Under the pieces are notes generated by a model. That model did no database searches. It was not told the DNA's origin and saw only the letters and a list, made by a program, of their open reading frames with translations. A DNA stretch of 64,000 nucleotides from the NCBI GenBank assembly GCA_944989445.1, contig CALYLW010000493.1:11761-75760 (forward strand), read 5' to 3'. The DNA is from Ampullaceana balthica. Taxonomy: Eukaryota; Mollusca; Gastropoda; Lymnaeidae. The position numbers and the translations under genes are program-made. Shown one piece after another: positions 35,101-46,700 of this stretch; the stretch's first letter is position 1; each line of letters begins with the position of its first letter.

Positions 35101-37267
35101 AAAACAAATAATCACAATTTATATAACTTACCACAGCTTCATCATCACAACATGATGCACAAGTGCAGGATGTAGCATGGGGTTGCAAAATGTTATCCTC
35201 TATAAGACACTGTAGAGTTCTACCACCATATCTTATACTACGTTTCCAATCTTTGCTGCTAGCTCTTCCAGCATTAGCTTCAAATTCATTTGGGGTGTAC
35301 CATTCATTATCACTACTTTTAATACATTTCCCTCGACCACCTGCAGGTATAATTATATTTATTAGTAAAAATAGCAGAAAATCTCATAGTTTACTTACTT
35401 GCTTGCTAATAATGGTGATGACTCTTTTAAAAAAGTGGTAACACAAATCATGGGATGCATTCAAAGAAATTCATATTTTTTTTAATGTATGTATTAAAAT
35501 AAGTATTAGTGACAGTGAACTTATCTCCATTAGAAAGCTTATAAGGTTCAGTGATACAAAGTGATAGATTTCCTTTCATACAGACATAATTTAATGTCTT
35601 AAGTAGCTACAATCTATAAATCTTTTGCAATATTTCACATTATTTGTTGTGATATTTTTAAAGCCTAATGACCTATGTTTCAGACACAGTTTACATGGTC
35701 TCTACATTACTTATGTCAACAACTTTTAGGCCTTTGTCAACTGTCTTTAGTTCAAAAATTACTTGTTTCCCCCCACAACACCACTCAGAAATTTATGTTA
35801 TTTCATATAGGGGTTATTATGTTTGGAAATAGGAAACAACAAATTTATTGACTAATTTGACTAATAAATATCTTAAATAAATATTTTATAGAATCTATGA
35901 CTACTCATACAGAGATACTGAGCCCTTCTCAAGGCAGATAGGGGAAAATGCACCGATATGGAGGGCAATGTTCCCTCTAAAATGTTCATTGGTCCGTGTG
36001 CAAGTACAAATATTAGTGTGCAAAGTTGCACAGCATCCATTTAAAAAAAAATATTTTACAAAATTTTCTGCGCTGGTAATTCGAAACTCCTGCGCGGCGT
36101 CGGTCAGAAATCTGCACAGCCGCACAGCTTATAGGGAACATTGAAGGAGGGTAGTAGGGAAACAAAATAACAAAGGCCTTGTGCAGACCAAAAATCAAAA
36201 CCTTCTGCCTTGTAGGAAGTGGTGGGATCCACAAAGGCTAGGGACATGATCTGAACAAAGACAGCTTAACAAAAAGCTGTAAAAGGCAATCACATGGACA
36301 TTATTGTGCACTGGCCTGATGACCCTGACATGTACAGAGCACCTTGTTAAAAAATCCCAAATACAGTCTGAAAAATGCACAGATACCTTGTGGCCTCGAG
36401 AATGCCTGGATAAGGACATGATTTTTGGATGGTGACCTGGATTGTTCTTAAGTTGGTACAGAGCAGGAGCACTGGCCAGTCTCAGGGATGAATTGAGTAA
36501 TTGAGAAAGTATAGATTTACAATTTACAGGCTGAGCTGCAGGAGGTGAGATGGAAAGACTCGACCTTACTAAATGTTCTACAGTACAGTGAAATTAATAC
36601 TTTAAGTTTAAGGGAAGGGCTCACTAATGACTTCCACTCAATGACTCAATGTCTGTCGTAAGTATAAATAATGTCTAATGTTAAACAGAAATAAAAATAT
36701 TATATTGATAATATAATTGGCATATCATATTCATATACTGTCATTGACTCATTGGTGATTGACGGGATGAAAATCAGAAATTAAAATTCAATGTAAAAAA
36801 TTCAAATGTTTGAGAGAGAAATTAGTACCAGATCCAAATTTAGATTTGTAGAGTTCTCCATTTGTGTGTTTGCATCTGACAGGCAGAATCTCATTGTGAA
36901 CAGACTCGTCCCACTGATACCGAAATCCTTTATTATCTTCTTTACTTATGATGGGCGTAGCTGGTGTTGTCGTAGGCAGCGTTGTTGTTTTCAAACCACC
37001 GCTTTCAGCTAATTGTTCGAGAGTCTGGTCATGAATTACAATATGGGTAGTTTTAATGCCACCGTTCGTTGCCTCTTGAAATTGCTGTGCACTTATAAGT
37101 CCTTGTGAAGTAGCAACAAATACATGATCAGCTGTTAGAGCATTGCCAGGGGAAGACACGGTAACTGTTGTTGTTTCTGGCGGAGTCTCCGAACCATGCT
37201 GATGCTCGTCAACGAATGCAGAATCGTCACCATTCGGGAGATCTCCGGCAATCTCAGCCTCAGTCAT
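29121..37267 (-). CDS. DEAF1: DEAF1-like SAND-domain transcription factor, eight coding exons
   Basis: The coding exons, in order on -, are 37267-36829, 35340-35132, 34208-34043, 33705-33469, 33183-33077, 31833-31684, 29992-29840 and 29231-29121. All junctions are GT-AG with compatible phases, giving 523 residues. DEAF1 is a nuclear DNA-binding regulator. The SAND domain spans about 127-213, with LPVRC, the KDWK DNA-contact motif at 176-179 and the Cys-rich [10 protein letters not shown] tail. [15 protein letters not shown] with a basic nuclear-localisation patch follows (217-231), then a predicted coiled coil from EQKNWW (about 377) to about 470. The protein ends in an acidic tail, [15 protein letters not shown]. 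The C-terminal MYND zinc finger of the family is absent. ATG 37267 follows an in-frame stop. Exon 7 uses an AAG acceptor. Confidence 0.92.
30111..31574 (-). mobile_element. Tigger-like non-autonomous element, copy 1
   Basis: A 1464-bp element lies in DEAF1 intron 6. Its ends are CAGTCGAACCCACTTACCTC and the reverse complement of CAGTCGAAACCGCTTAAGTC, flanked by TA on both sides as in Tc1/mariner/pogo elements. CAGTCGAA followed by CTCGA-type repeats is typical of Tigger/pogo termini. It has no long transposase frame. It is inverted relative to the copies at 44331 and 47730 and matches them along its full length. Confidence 0.88.
32277..32990. mobile_element. Diverged Tigger-related relic in DEAF1 intron 5
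   Basis: GTTGTGTTACGACAGAATACC and GCGACCGTGACATCAAA near 32300 are the reverse complement of sequence at about 39370-39430. GGTCCTCAAAAACGAGCGGT near 32940 resembles the inside of the Tigger copies. The terminal repeats are missing. Confidence 0.45.
34585..35110 (+). pseudogene. RTE-like LINE endonuclease fragment
   Basis: In DEAF1 intron 2, opposite to the gene. Broken frames read [20 protein letters not shown] (34627-34686) and, further on, [13 protein letters not shown] (near 34950), the SETRL- and GDFNA-type motifs of a LINE endonuclease. Several stops and frameshifts show that it is dead. No reverse transcriptase follows. Confidence 0.65.
35132..36829 (-). other. DEAF1: DEAF1 exons 1-2: SAND domain
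   Basis: The SAND fold is split after FGSG: the codon for Gly147 is divided between exon 1 (ends 36829, donor GTACTAAT) and exon 2 (starts 35340 after CTGCAG). Exon 2 carries [24 protein letters not shown], the [14 protein letters not shown]-binding helix and the CTCASCCDD cysteine cluster. All key positions of a DEAF1-type SAND domain are kept. Confidence 0.92.
35966..36143 (+). mobile_element. hAT-type MITE in DEAF1 intron 1, 178 bp
   Basis: The ends CAATGTTCCCTCTAAA and CTTATAGGGAACATTG belong to the same family as 16934-17123. The flanks ATGGAGGG (35958-35965) and AAGGAGGG (36144-36151) match at 7 of 8 bases. The rest of intron 1 (36152-36828) holds no recognised element. Confidence 0.8.
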
Positions 37268-37697
37268 CGCCAAATCAGTAGTATCTTAAAGATTGGGTTC
37301 AAAGCTGACATCCTGGCATGAAATATGACAAGGATATTTCGGCATTTATTATGAACACCTTAAATTAATATTGTATTCTTCGGAAGTGTGCAACTTGACA
37401 AATTTAAGACGGTCCTCACGGAAATATCCGTTGATTAACGAAATATGGCGGAGAAATCGACCGGAGAGGGTGAAGGTTGATTTTTTTTTCGGAAATAAAT
37501 TATATAGTCTCGACTAAAATTATTTAATTTTAATATTTAATGTATATATTAACTAAAGAAAAAATATGAAATTGTTTATCTTAACTAATAAAAAGATTAT
37601 TAATAGATTATAAACTAATATAAATAAGTGCTTTAATTATTTAAGATTAACTAATTTTGTATGGAGGCTATCACCACACAACACAAATGGCGTAAAC
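37268..37697. promoter_or_regulatory. Shared head-to-head DEAF1/PATL1 promoter region
   Basis: This is the gap between the DEAF1 start codon on - and the inferred PATL1 start codon on +. It contains an ETS/GABP-like CGGAAGTG at 37381-37388 and a YY1-like AATATGGCGG from 37443, both common in bidirectional housekeeping promoters. There is no clear TATA box. Transcription starts are not visible from sequence. Confidence 0.5.
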
Positions 37698-37733
37698 ATG
37701 GCGCTGTCTCGCGAAGAACCTAGGATTTTCAGT
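37698..37733 (+). other. PATL1: Inferred PATL1 first coding exon
   Basis: ATG GCG CTG begins a 12-codon exon ([12 protein letters not shown]) that ends at a strong GTGAGT donor in phase 0. Phase 0 is what the acceptor at 42843 requires, giving the join [15 protein letters not shown]. The intron would be about 5.1 kb and is filled with transposon relics. No other ATG-donor pair in the interval fits as well, but there is no direct evidence. Confidence 0.55.
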
Positions 37734-40700
37734 GTGAGTATTATTTACGTCACTGGCATGAAGCAGTCCCTGTTATCAAAAATAGAGAAAGATGGTTAGA
37801 ATTATTATACAAAAAGGGCCCAACCAAACATAATATAAACTTCAAAAATATAAAGGCACGTACATAAAATATTATAACTAAAATGCCTACATTACAATTA
37901 CTTGAATTACATCACTTATCACTTCATTCAATTTCATCTAGGTAAACTTTTACTTCTGTGCTGTACTATAAGTCGAAGTATAAAAGTATTAGTATAGTCT
38001 AGTAATTAGGGTTGTCAACGGGGACCTGTAATTATGCGGCCGCAGGGAACGTGACAGAAAGAGATCAAGCCAATCGTGTAATAGATAAAAAATCGTTTTA
38101 AATATGTAATAGTAATGATAGTAATGACAATGTGACAGTCTCAGTCATTTTGAGTCAGTGATTGAATCCACAATGTTGAATGTTGTTTCAAGGAAGATTC
38201 AGTTCCCTCTGATCACACTCAATCTCAAATTTGGTCAATTACTGTCAGGCTCATAAATTTTTTAGAGTGACTGGACAGTAACGCAGGGAAATGCAATCTA
38301 ATTTTGGACAAATAGAGTCAGGCGATGACGTATCAGTATTCATAATGATAATGTCGATCATAATGCATGCTATTTAACAACATGCTGATTATTTAAAAAA
38401 ACGGAAATAAAATTGGGGGGTGATGGAGATTATTAAATTTTAGACTATTTTAGCAACCTGCCGTTTTTGAAAATACAGAAAAAAAGTAAAGGAAAAATGG
38501 TACTCACAGTTCATGTGTATGAAGCACTACAACTAAACCTAACCCTTACCTTAATACCATTCATTTTGGACAATTCACCTTTAAAAATTTTGAAACTAAA
38601 CCAATCTAGCACAAATTGAAAGGTGTACACAGTTTCTATTATTTTTATACTATCTTAAATGATGCTTACACAAGGAAGACCAGCAGAGAAAATAGCGAGC
38701 CTTGTAAATCGCGGGCTATTGTGTCATCACCGCCGTGTCTGCTGCGTAAATAGTTTCGTATTCTACGCTTATTTTATAATTATAAGTGGGGGGGGGGTGT
38801 TTTGTATGACATCACGGGTAAAAAGCAACTAAGAGAGAGTGTATCAATTATCAAATTTTCTCCTCGCGCCGTCTGATGGTGACTTCAAAGAACATGTGAC
38901 GTCACAGCCCGTTTGTTTTCAAAATGCGCTGAATAGTAACATTTTAACATCACGGCACTGTGTGTTAGTTCTTGTACTATGCTTCATCAACTAAGAGAGT
39001 TTTTTTTAAAAAAAATCGTTCACTAGCCGTATGCATTTTTTAAAGCAAATATCAGTTTTGATATTAATGTGGTAATCTTACTCAAATGCCTTTAACTTGC
39101 AGGAAAACTGTCACTAAAAGACCGATTAATCGCCCGGTATCTTTGCTACGTCTTTCTAATGACTCGTAATATAAATGGTAACAATAACAGTCGCGGCCTT
39201 GACTTTGACCGTTGCTCATATCATACGCGCACTGTGTGTTAGTGTTAGCTCTCCTACAGTGCCTCGACAACTAAGCAAAGTAAAAATTTTAAAAAAAAAC
39301 TTGCCGCAGGCGAACGAACTAATAGTGATGACGTGTATATTATTTATAGACCGGAATGGTAAGAACACGCTTTGATGTCACGGTCGCTTAAGCGCATATT
39401 GGTTCTGGTATTCTGCTGTAACACAACAAAATACTAACTCCGCGGAATAAGTTTATACCGAAGTTACGACTAACCGGTTAACCGTTAACAACCTTATCAT
39501 GTACATAAAGAAATTTCAAGCACATGTTAATATTTTGCCGCCATATTGGTTTTCGTTTAACTCGATCATCGGTTAGCCTTTTGGCATACCACTAGGCCGT
39601 CAACTTAACTGGGTTCTACTGTATTTGCTTCCGTTTGTTCTGCTGTTAATGACATCAAACTACCGAGGCAATCTGAAGCTGGAACTCATTGAGTTGCAAA
39701 GTGATTCTGAATGTGGCAGCTGACAACAACAGCTTTCACTCATGGACTTTTACTGTCAGATGGATAAAGATAGATTCAACAAGATTTGAACAGTTGCTAA
39801 CAAAATGCTCACCTTGTTTAGCTTGACATACTTGTGTGAGCTGACATTTTCAGTAATGAATTTTAACAAGAACCGTGTGAGAACAAGAATTAGTGACTCT
39901 CACCTGCATGATATCATACGTATCAAAAACCAGTGGCATTGAGCCTGACCTCACCTATTTACTGCATTCAAGATCACCCTTCACAGTCAAATTTTGCAAT
40001 AAAAATTTCTTAACTGATGTCATTTTGTTTATTATTTTAATCCTGCCCCGAATAGCTTTACTTCAAAGAATATGGCCAGCCATGCAAAAAGTTTGGACCC
40101 CACTGGCATAGAAGATTGCAGCCCCTTTAGAGATACATTGTCAAAGGTCTGAAGTAAGCAACAGTACTTCTTGTTCATCAGTGAAGTATTTTTACTTTTA
40201 TCAGATTGATCACCTGATTGATTAAGAATCCATGTTTGTAAACAAACATTAAAAAAGAAAATGAAATCAACTGCTTGAAATACTTTGTTTGCAATGAACG
40301 GAGAAATTCAGACTTTTTTAAAATTCAAACCAAATTATTCTAGATTACATTAAGAGCTGCAGACATGGGCAATGCCAAAGCCATGTATGAAAGTATTTTT
40401 AAAAAAGCAACTGGCCCTTTGACGTCCAAGGTTTCCCTCCTAAAGTCCAAAAGGGGAGAAATCATCAACAACCAGGCAGCGCAGCTAAAACGGTCGATTG
40501 ATCATTACCTTGAACTGTATGCAGCAGTTATCATAGTCTCCAGCACCGCTCTAGATGACATCCCCGATAATGCCGCTCATGGAAGAACTTGATGTCCTGG
40601 CCACACAGGAAGAGCTGAGCAAAGCAATTGACTGCCTAGCTTGTGGAAAAGCCCCTGGGAATGTTGGCATACCACCAGAAGCTCTAAAGAGCGGCAAGAC

Positions 40701-43700
40701 TGTTTTACTCCAGCCCTTGCACGAGCTTCTGTCCCACTGCTGGGAACAAGGATACATCCTCCAGGACCTAAAGGATGCAAATATAGTGACACTATATAAG
40801 AACAGGGGCGATAGAAGTGACTGCAATAACTATCGCGGCATTTCACTCCTTGGTATTGTAGGAAAGGCTTTTGCCCGTGTCATACTAACACTATTACAGA
40901 GTTTAGCCTCCTGAGTTTATCCAGAATCTCAGTGTGGTTTCTGAGCTGGTCGGTCTACCATAGACATGGTGTTCTCCATATGGCAGCTCCAGGAAAAATG
41001 CAGAGAGCTGCAGGTGCCACTATACATTGCCTTTGTGGATTTTACGAAAGCCTTTGATTTAGTCAGTCACATTGTGCTATTTCAAATCCTGGAAAAGTTG
41101 GCTGTCCCCCACACCTACTCGCCATCATGAGACAGTTCCATGAAAATATGCAGGGCACAGTGCAGCTCGATGGAGTTACGTCAGAAGCCTTTCCAGTCAA
41201 CAGCTGAGTTATACAAGTTGTGTACTCGCACCAACACTGTTTGCAATATTCTTCTCTGTACTGCTTCGATAGGCATTCAAGGATTGCAGTGATGGAATTT
41301 GGTTACACACCAGAGCTGATGGAGGACTTTTCAACACTGCTCGCCTCCAAGCTAAAACCAAAACGACAGATGTCCTAATTCGCGAGCTACTTTTTGGGGA
41401 TGACGTGGCACTGATAGCACATACAGAAACTGTTTTGCAACAACTCGTTTCAAGCTTCTCCAACGCCTGCAAAGAATTTGGTCTGCAAATCAGCTTGAAA
41501 AAGACAAACATCATGGCCCAAGACACATGTTCTCCTCCTTCCATCAATATTGACAATGAAAACTTGGAGAAAACCAAACTGTGCGTCTATTGAGCCTGCG
41601 TCATCAGTACACTGCTATATGGGAGCGAGATATGGACCACTTATACATCCCATGAGCGCAAGCTTAATAGCTTCCACTTGAGGTGCCTGCGTCGCATCCT
41701 TGGCATTAAATGGCAGGACAAAGTGCCAAATAGTGAGGTCCTGATGCGTGCCAATACCCAAAGCATGTTCTCAGCCCTTAGTGAAAGACGTCTAAGATGG
41801 CTAGGACATGTAAAAAGAATAAGCCCAGTTTGCATGCCCAAGGACATGCTATATGGAGAACTGGCATCGGGAAAGAGGAAGACAGGTCGCCCAAGTTTCC
41901 GATTTAAAGATGACTGCCAGAGAGATATGAAAGCAGCCAGAATAAGCACAAGTGATTGGGAGTGTAAGGCAGAAGACTGAACTACGTGGCGCACAGTTGT
42001 CAAAGAGGGTGTCTTAGTAGCAGAGGAGCGAAGGATGGAGGAGGCTACAGACAGAAGAGCGAGGAGAAATGCCAAAACATTGGGAAGCACAGAACTCGTA
42101 TGCAAAAGCTGTGGTAAAGACTGTCACTCAAGGTCGCTCAGCCACCTGAGGAAGTGCAACCCAACGGTGATGTACAATCGTCTCGCGAGACGGAAAGATG
42201 CCGACGACATTAATAGTAATTTTAGTTGAATATCTAATGATCATGCTCTGGGGGGGGAATTTGGCAGATCAACGTCCAAATAATGTATTGTGGTCAAATA
42301 GCGTTCGCCACCCTTTTCCCACAAAATTTCATTGCACATGTTGCATTTTGCTGTGTCACTATTAACTATAACACAACAATCGCAAACAATGGAAGAGTGT
42401 AAATCTACTGGTCCTCATTTAGTCCACAATTATATTTTATTTTGCTCTGTTACTATCCAACAGCTCATAAACAATTGATAGGCCCGACATCTACTGACCT
42501 AATTCAAGTGTGACTGAAAGGAAGAAAACTAAATCAAAGGAAGCATGGCCAGTCGAACAGTTCTATCACCTTTTGCGCAATTGGTCAAATTTCATTCTGT
42601 CACTTTCCCTTTTGGGCCGTGTTATTACGATACCTGTTTTTAAGTTTTACTACCTGGGTAATTTGTACAGATCCCAATTGTATCTTAAAAGAAAATATTC
42701 ATGGACATGCGACATCATATCTCACCAGTCCTATATTGAAGCAAGTTTAATGGAACAGAGGAACTATTTTTACAAATTTTTCATCGTCTTGCATATATTT
42801 TTAAAAAGTTGCCTTTTACTGTTATTTTGTCTGATGGTGCAGGTACTGGGTGTTGGAAAGTTTGGAGAGGATGAAAATCAGCTCATTCAAGCACCAGAAG
42901 AGGAAGAAGAGTTTGATGTTTTGAATGATGAAACCTTTGGAGATCTTGGTGAAGGTGATTGCATATTAACAAACAATTTTAGTTTAATCATTTACCAAAG
43001 TATTTTTTTTTCTAAGAAATAAATTATTATTCAGGTGAAGCCTGAAAATAAATTTAAGAAAAGGTATTTGATATGCAGCATGTTCTTTCATTTCTTATGA
43101 GAATTATTGTTTTTCCTTTTTAATTTTACTCTGCTGAATATACTCTAGTTGCTGATTATGACTGGGAAGATGCTACAAAACGTTTGGCAGAAGAATTGGA
43201 AGGATCTTCTTCTCTTCCACTTCATGCTGGTGAACAGACCAGAGACTCTGGTTTTATCACTATGGATAAAGGATATGCTTCTGTTACACAGGAAGTAAGT
43301 AGTTTTTTTTCCTCACAATCAATTGCTTCTTTCAGTTAGTTCTAACTAGTGCTACAAGCTTATATTTGTAGTTTTTAAAAGTTGTATAGTTTTTAAAATA
43401 TTATCTATATCTTCATATATATATATGTGTGTGTGTGTCTATTTTTAATGAAATGTAATAAATTTTACCATTATTGACAATATTTTTGTTTAGCTTTTAA
43501 CAATAAAATCTAGCCACTTATTTTTACCAATGAAATAGTAACTTATTTGGGGCAAATTTTTTCTCATTAGACTTGTTATTACTTTTGCCCATCAAGTACT
43601 GCAATGAACATTACATGCATTATAATCTTTCAAGAAATTAATTTTGTTTCATCATATTATTTGTGTATTCTTTAAGGATGAATTGGAACAGTCCATAAGC

Positions 43701-46700
43701 CGACTTGTTGTTGATGATGGAGACAGCAAAGGCTTTAATGTTAATGGACAGCCAATTCCCGGAGTATGTCTTTTGATATTGCTTTCATCTTTGTGCATGT
43801 TAATTTTACACTACTTGTTCAATTCTAAAACCACTATTATTAAGTAAACATTCTTACTAACACAAACCACCATGTAAGATATTTTCAATAAGACAATATG
43901 GATCAGTAAAGGTAATGTTGTATCTAATTTATGGGGATCAGTGGAGACAGTTGCTCTTGTTAAAATACTAAAATATAATTCATTGGTAGCTTTTTATTAA
44001 GAGTTTGCCACCAAAGCTGTAAAATCCATTAAGATCACATTTTAAATTTAATCTTAAATAAATATATATATATATATATATACATACATACATATATATT
44101 ATTAACTATTAGGCTTTTGAAACTTATTTGTGTATCTCCAAGAAGGCTTTGGGTTTTTTTTTATGTAGCTGTATTGTTTATTAGAATTATCAGTTGTTTT
44201 ATGGCTGCTCTTAACTACTTATTGAATGAGTGATGACTTTTCTTTGGCAGGTACATTTCAGTTCATTTTGTAATTTTTGCATTACGCATCTCTAATAAGC
44301 ATAGGTGTCTGTTAGTCATGTTTTCAAGTACAGTCGAAACCGGTTAAGTCGGCGACGTTGGGGTATGAAAAATGGAGTCGACATAACCGATGATCGAGTT
44401 AAAACGCAAACCAATATGGCGGCAAAATATTAACATGTGCTTGAAATTTCTTTATGTACATGATTAATTAGTTATCGTTAATTAGTGATGGGACGATTAA
44501 TCGGAATCGTATCGGAACCCTATTTCTTCACTCTTTCCTAAGTTTGTAATGACCGTTCGTTTTTAAGGACCGTTTAAAATTTAAATATAACCATGGTTCC
44601 CACTCAGGAAAACGGGGAAAAGTCGGAAATTCTGGAAAAAAAATTCTCGTCCTTGAAAGTCGGGAAAAGTTATGACTAATCGGGAGTTTTTATATATATA
44701 TTTTACTATTTTTATATATATATTTATGCCGAAGTAAAGGACTTTGATTACGTCTCTGTGGTATGTTTCGATTCCATTTAATAAAAAAAAAGTTACCAGT
44801 TTATAATTGTCTGCGCATGCGTTTAAAGGTCAAATTTCTCGCCTCGTCACAGCCGCTCGCGTTTGCCGTCATATCAGCGAGATTCAAAATACAAATAAAT
44901 CAATATGGTAATTTTAAGTTTAATGCTTTTGACGTGCAGGATATCTGTTACTATCAGAACGCTCTCGAATTTCCTCAGTCAATCAAACTTGTAATATAAA
45001 TAAAACTATTGTGGCCTTGACCGTTGATCACAGCACGCTGTGGGCTGTGTGTTGACCTCGGCCGGCAACTAAGAGTAAGTCTAAGCCAACTTTTTAAAAA
45101 ATCATTCCTTATCAGAAATGATTTGATTTCATCGTCACGCGCGTGTTAGTCACAGTCACATATCTTACTGGTAACAAAGCAACAACAAACTTTTGAAAGA
45201 AGAATAATTTTTTTATTTGATTAAATAAAAACCACTGTCAATTCTCGATACAAACCTTTATTTTCATTTCTAAAGATATTCGTTTATCTTAAAAAATAAA
45301 ATGATTAATGCATCAGAAAATGAATTAAGTTTAATAATAATATAACATGCACTGCGAAATAATGACGATTCACGACCTCTAACGCGATTGTCCAGTACCT
45401 CGGGTGAATACATACTCCATGGATACACGTCGAATTATAATTCACACACAAAACATCCGGTAATTTTTATTGAAATCTCGTAGAATCACACAATAGCCGG
45501 AAGTCTCGAAGAAACCAAGATGTCAACACTGTTTTGAACTAAAAATGCCAGAGTGCATTGCTAGGCCAACCGACGAGGATCGAGCTAAGCAACGTTAAGT
45601 TGCAAATTTGGCCCTCTTTTGTGCTCGAGGTATTAGGTTTCGGCGACTTAGAAAAATCGAATTAGCCGATGAAAAAATGCTAAGACAAATAGATAATTTG
45701 GCGGTTCCAATAAAAAACGTCGAGTTAGTGGGGTGGTTGAGCTAACCGAGCTCGAGGTAAGTGGGTTCGACTGTATTTAACAAAATGATGTGTTATATTA
45801 ATTAATCAATTTTTTTTAACATTGTATTTTTTAACTGCAACTCTTGCTAACACCTTTGTTATCATCTAATTATGTCTAGGTCATGAGAAGATCTCATCTG
45901 GATGAGCTCTTTGGTCCTAATTCTCCCCCAGGCTATATGGATCTGGAAACTCTGGTGTGTCTGTGTGTGTGTGTGCGCGCGCTTATATGTGATAGCACTT
46001 TTTCTTGCATTAATTACAAAAACTTCTCTCGGTGCACTTGTCATTTATTGGTTTCCATTTAAATAATCTCTTTTAGGGTTTTCACTGTTTTTTATTTTTA
46101 ATGCAGTGAGTTTTAAGACATGATTGTATATATTTCATGTTATTTCGCTTAATAATTACAATTATTTTTGTTGTTAAAAGCATGTCACGCATGGTATTTT
46201 TTTTATTTATTAATTTACATTAATCCCTTGCATTGTTCTTAGTTAAGATCTATATACACTTATTAAAATACATTAGTCAACTGCTTAAATCACCATAGTT
46301 CAGTAGTAATAAAAATTGTTTTTTAAAAGTTCTGGCAGCTATAGTTCTCTTATTGATTTTTTAAAAAAATCTCTAAATGTCTGTAGTTTTTTTAATTATT
46401 GATATTCTGTTTTCTAATCTCTTTCACTTCAAATTTATTTTCAGACCTCCCCAGGTAAAAATATTTGGGGTTCTCCTTCAGGAGACAATCCATTTCAAAA
46501 GCCAGTCAGTAACACACTTCAAGCATTGTTTGCCTCTGCCAAACAAGCTGCCTTAAGGGATTTTCCTGGGGTACTGTAAAATATGTTTTCTAGCATGAAA
46601 AAAAAATATCAAAATTATTTAGCCAAATTTTACTCATAAGTAATCAAGTGTGAAATCCAATGAAAGGATTACCCAAATATTTGTTTGTTCTCATTCAGTA

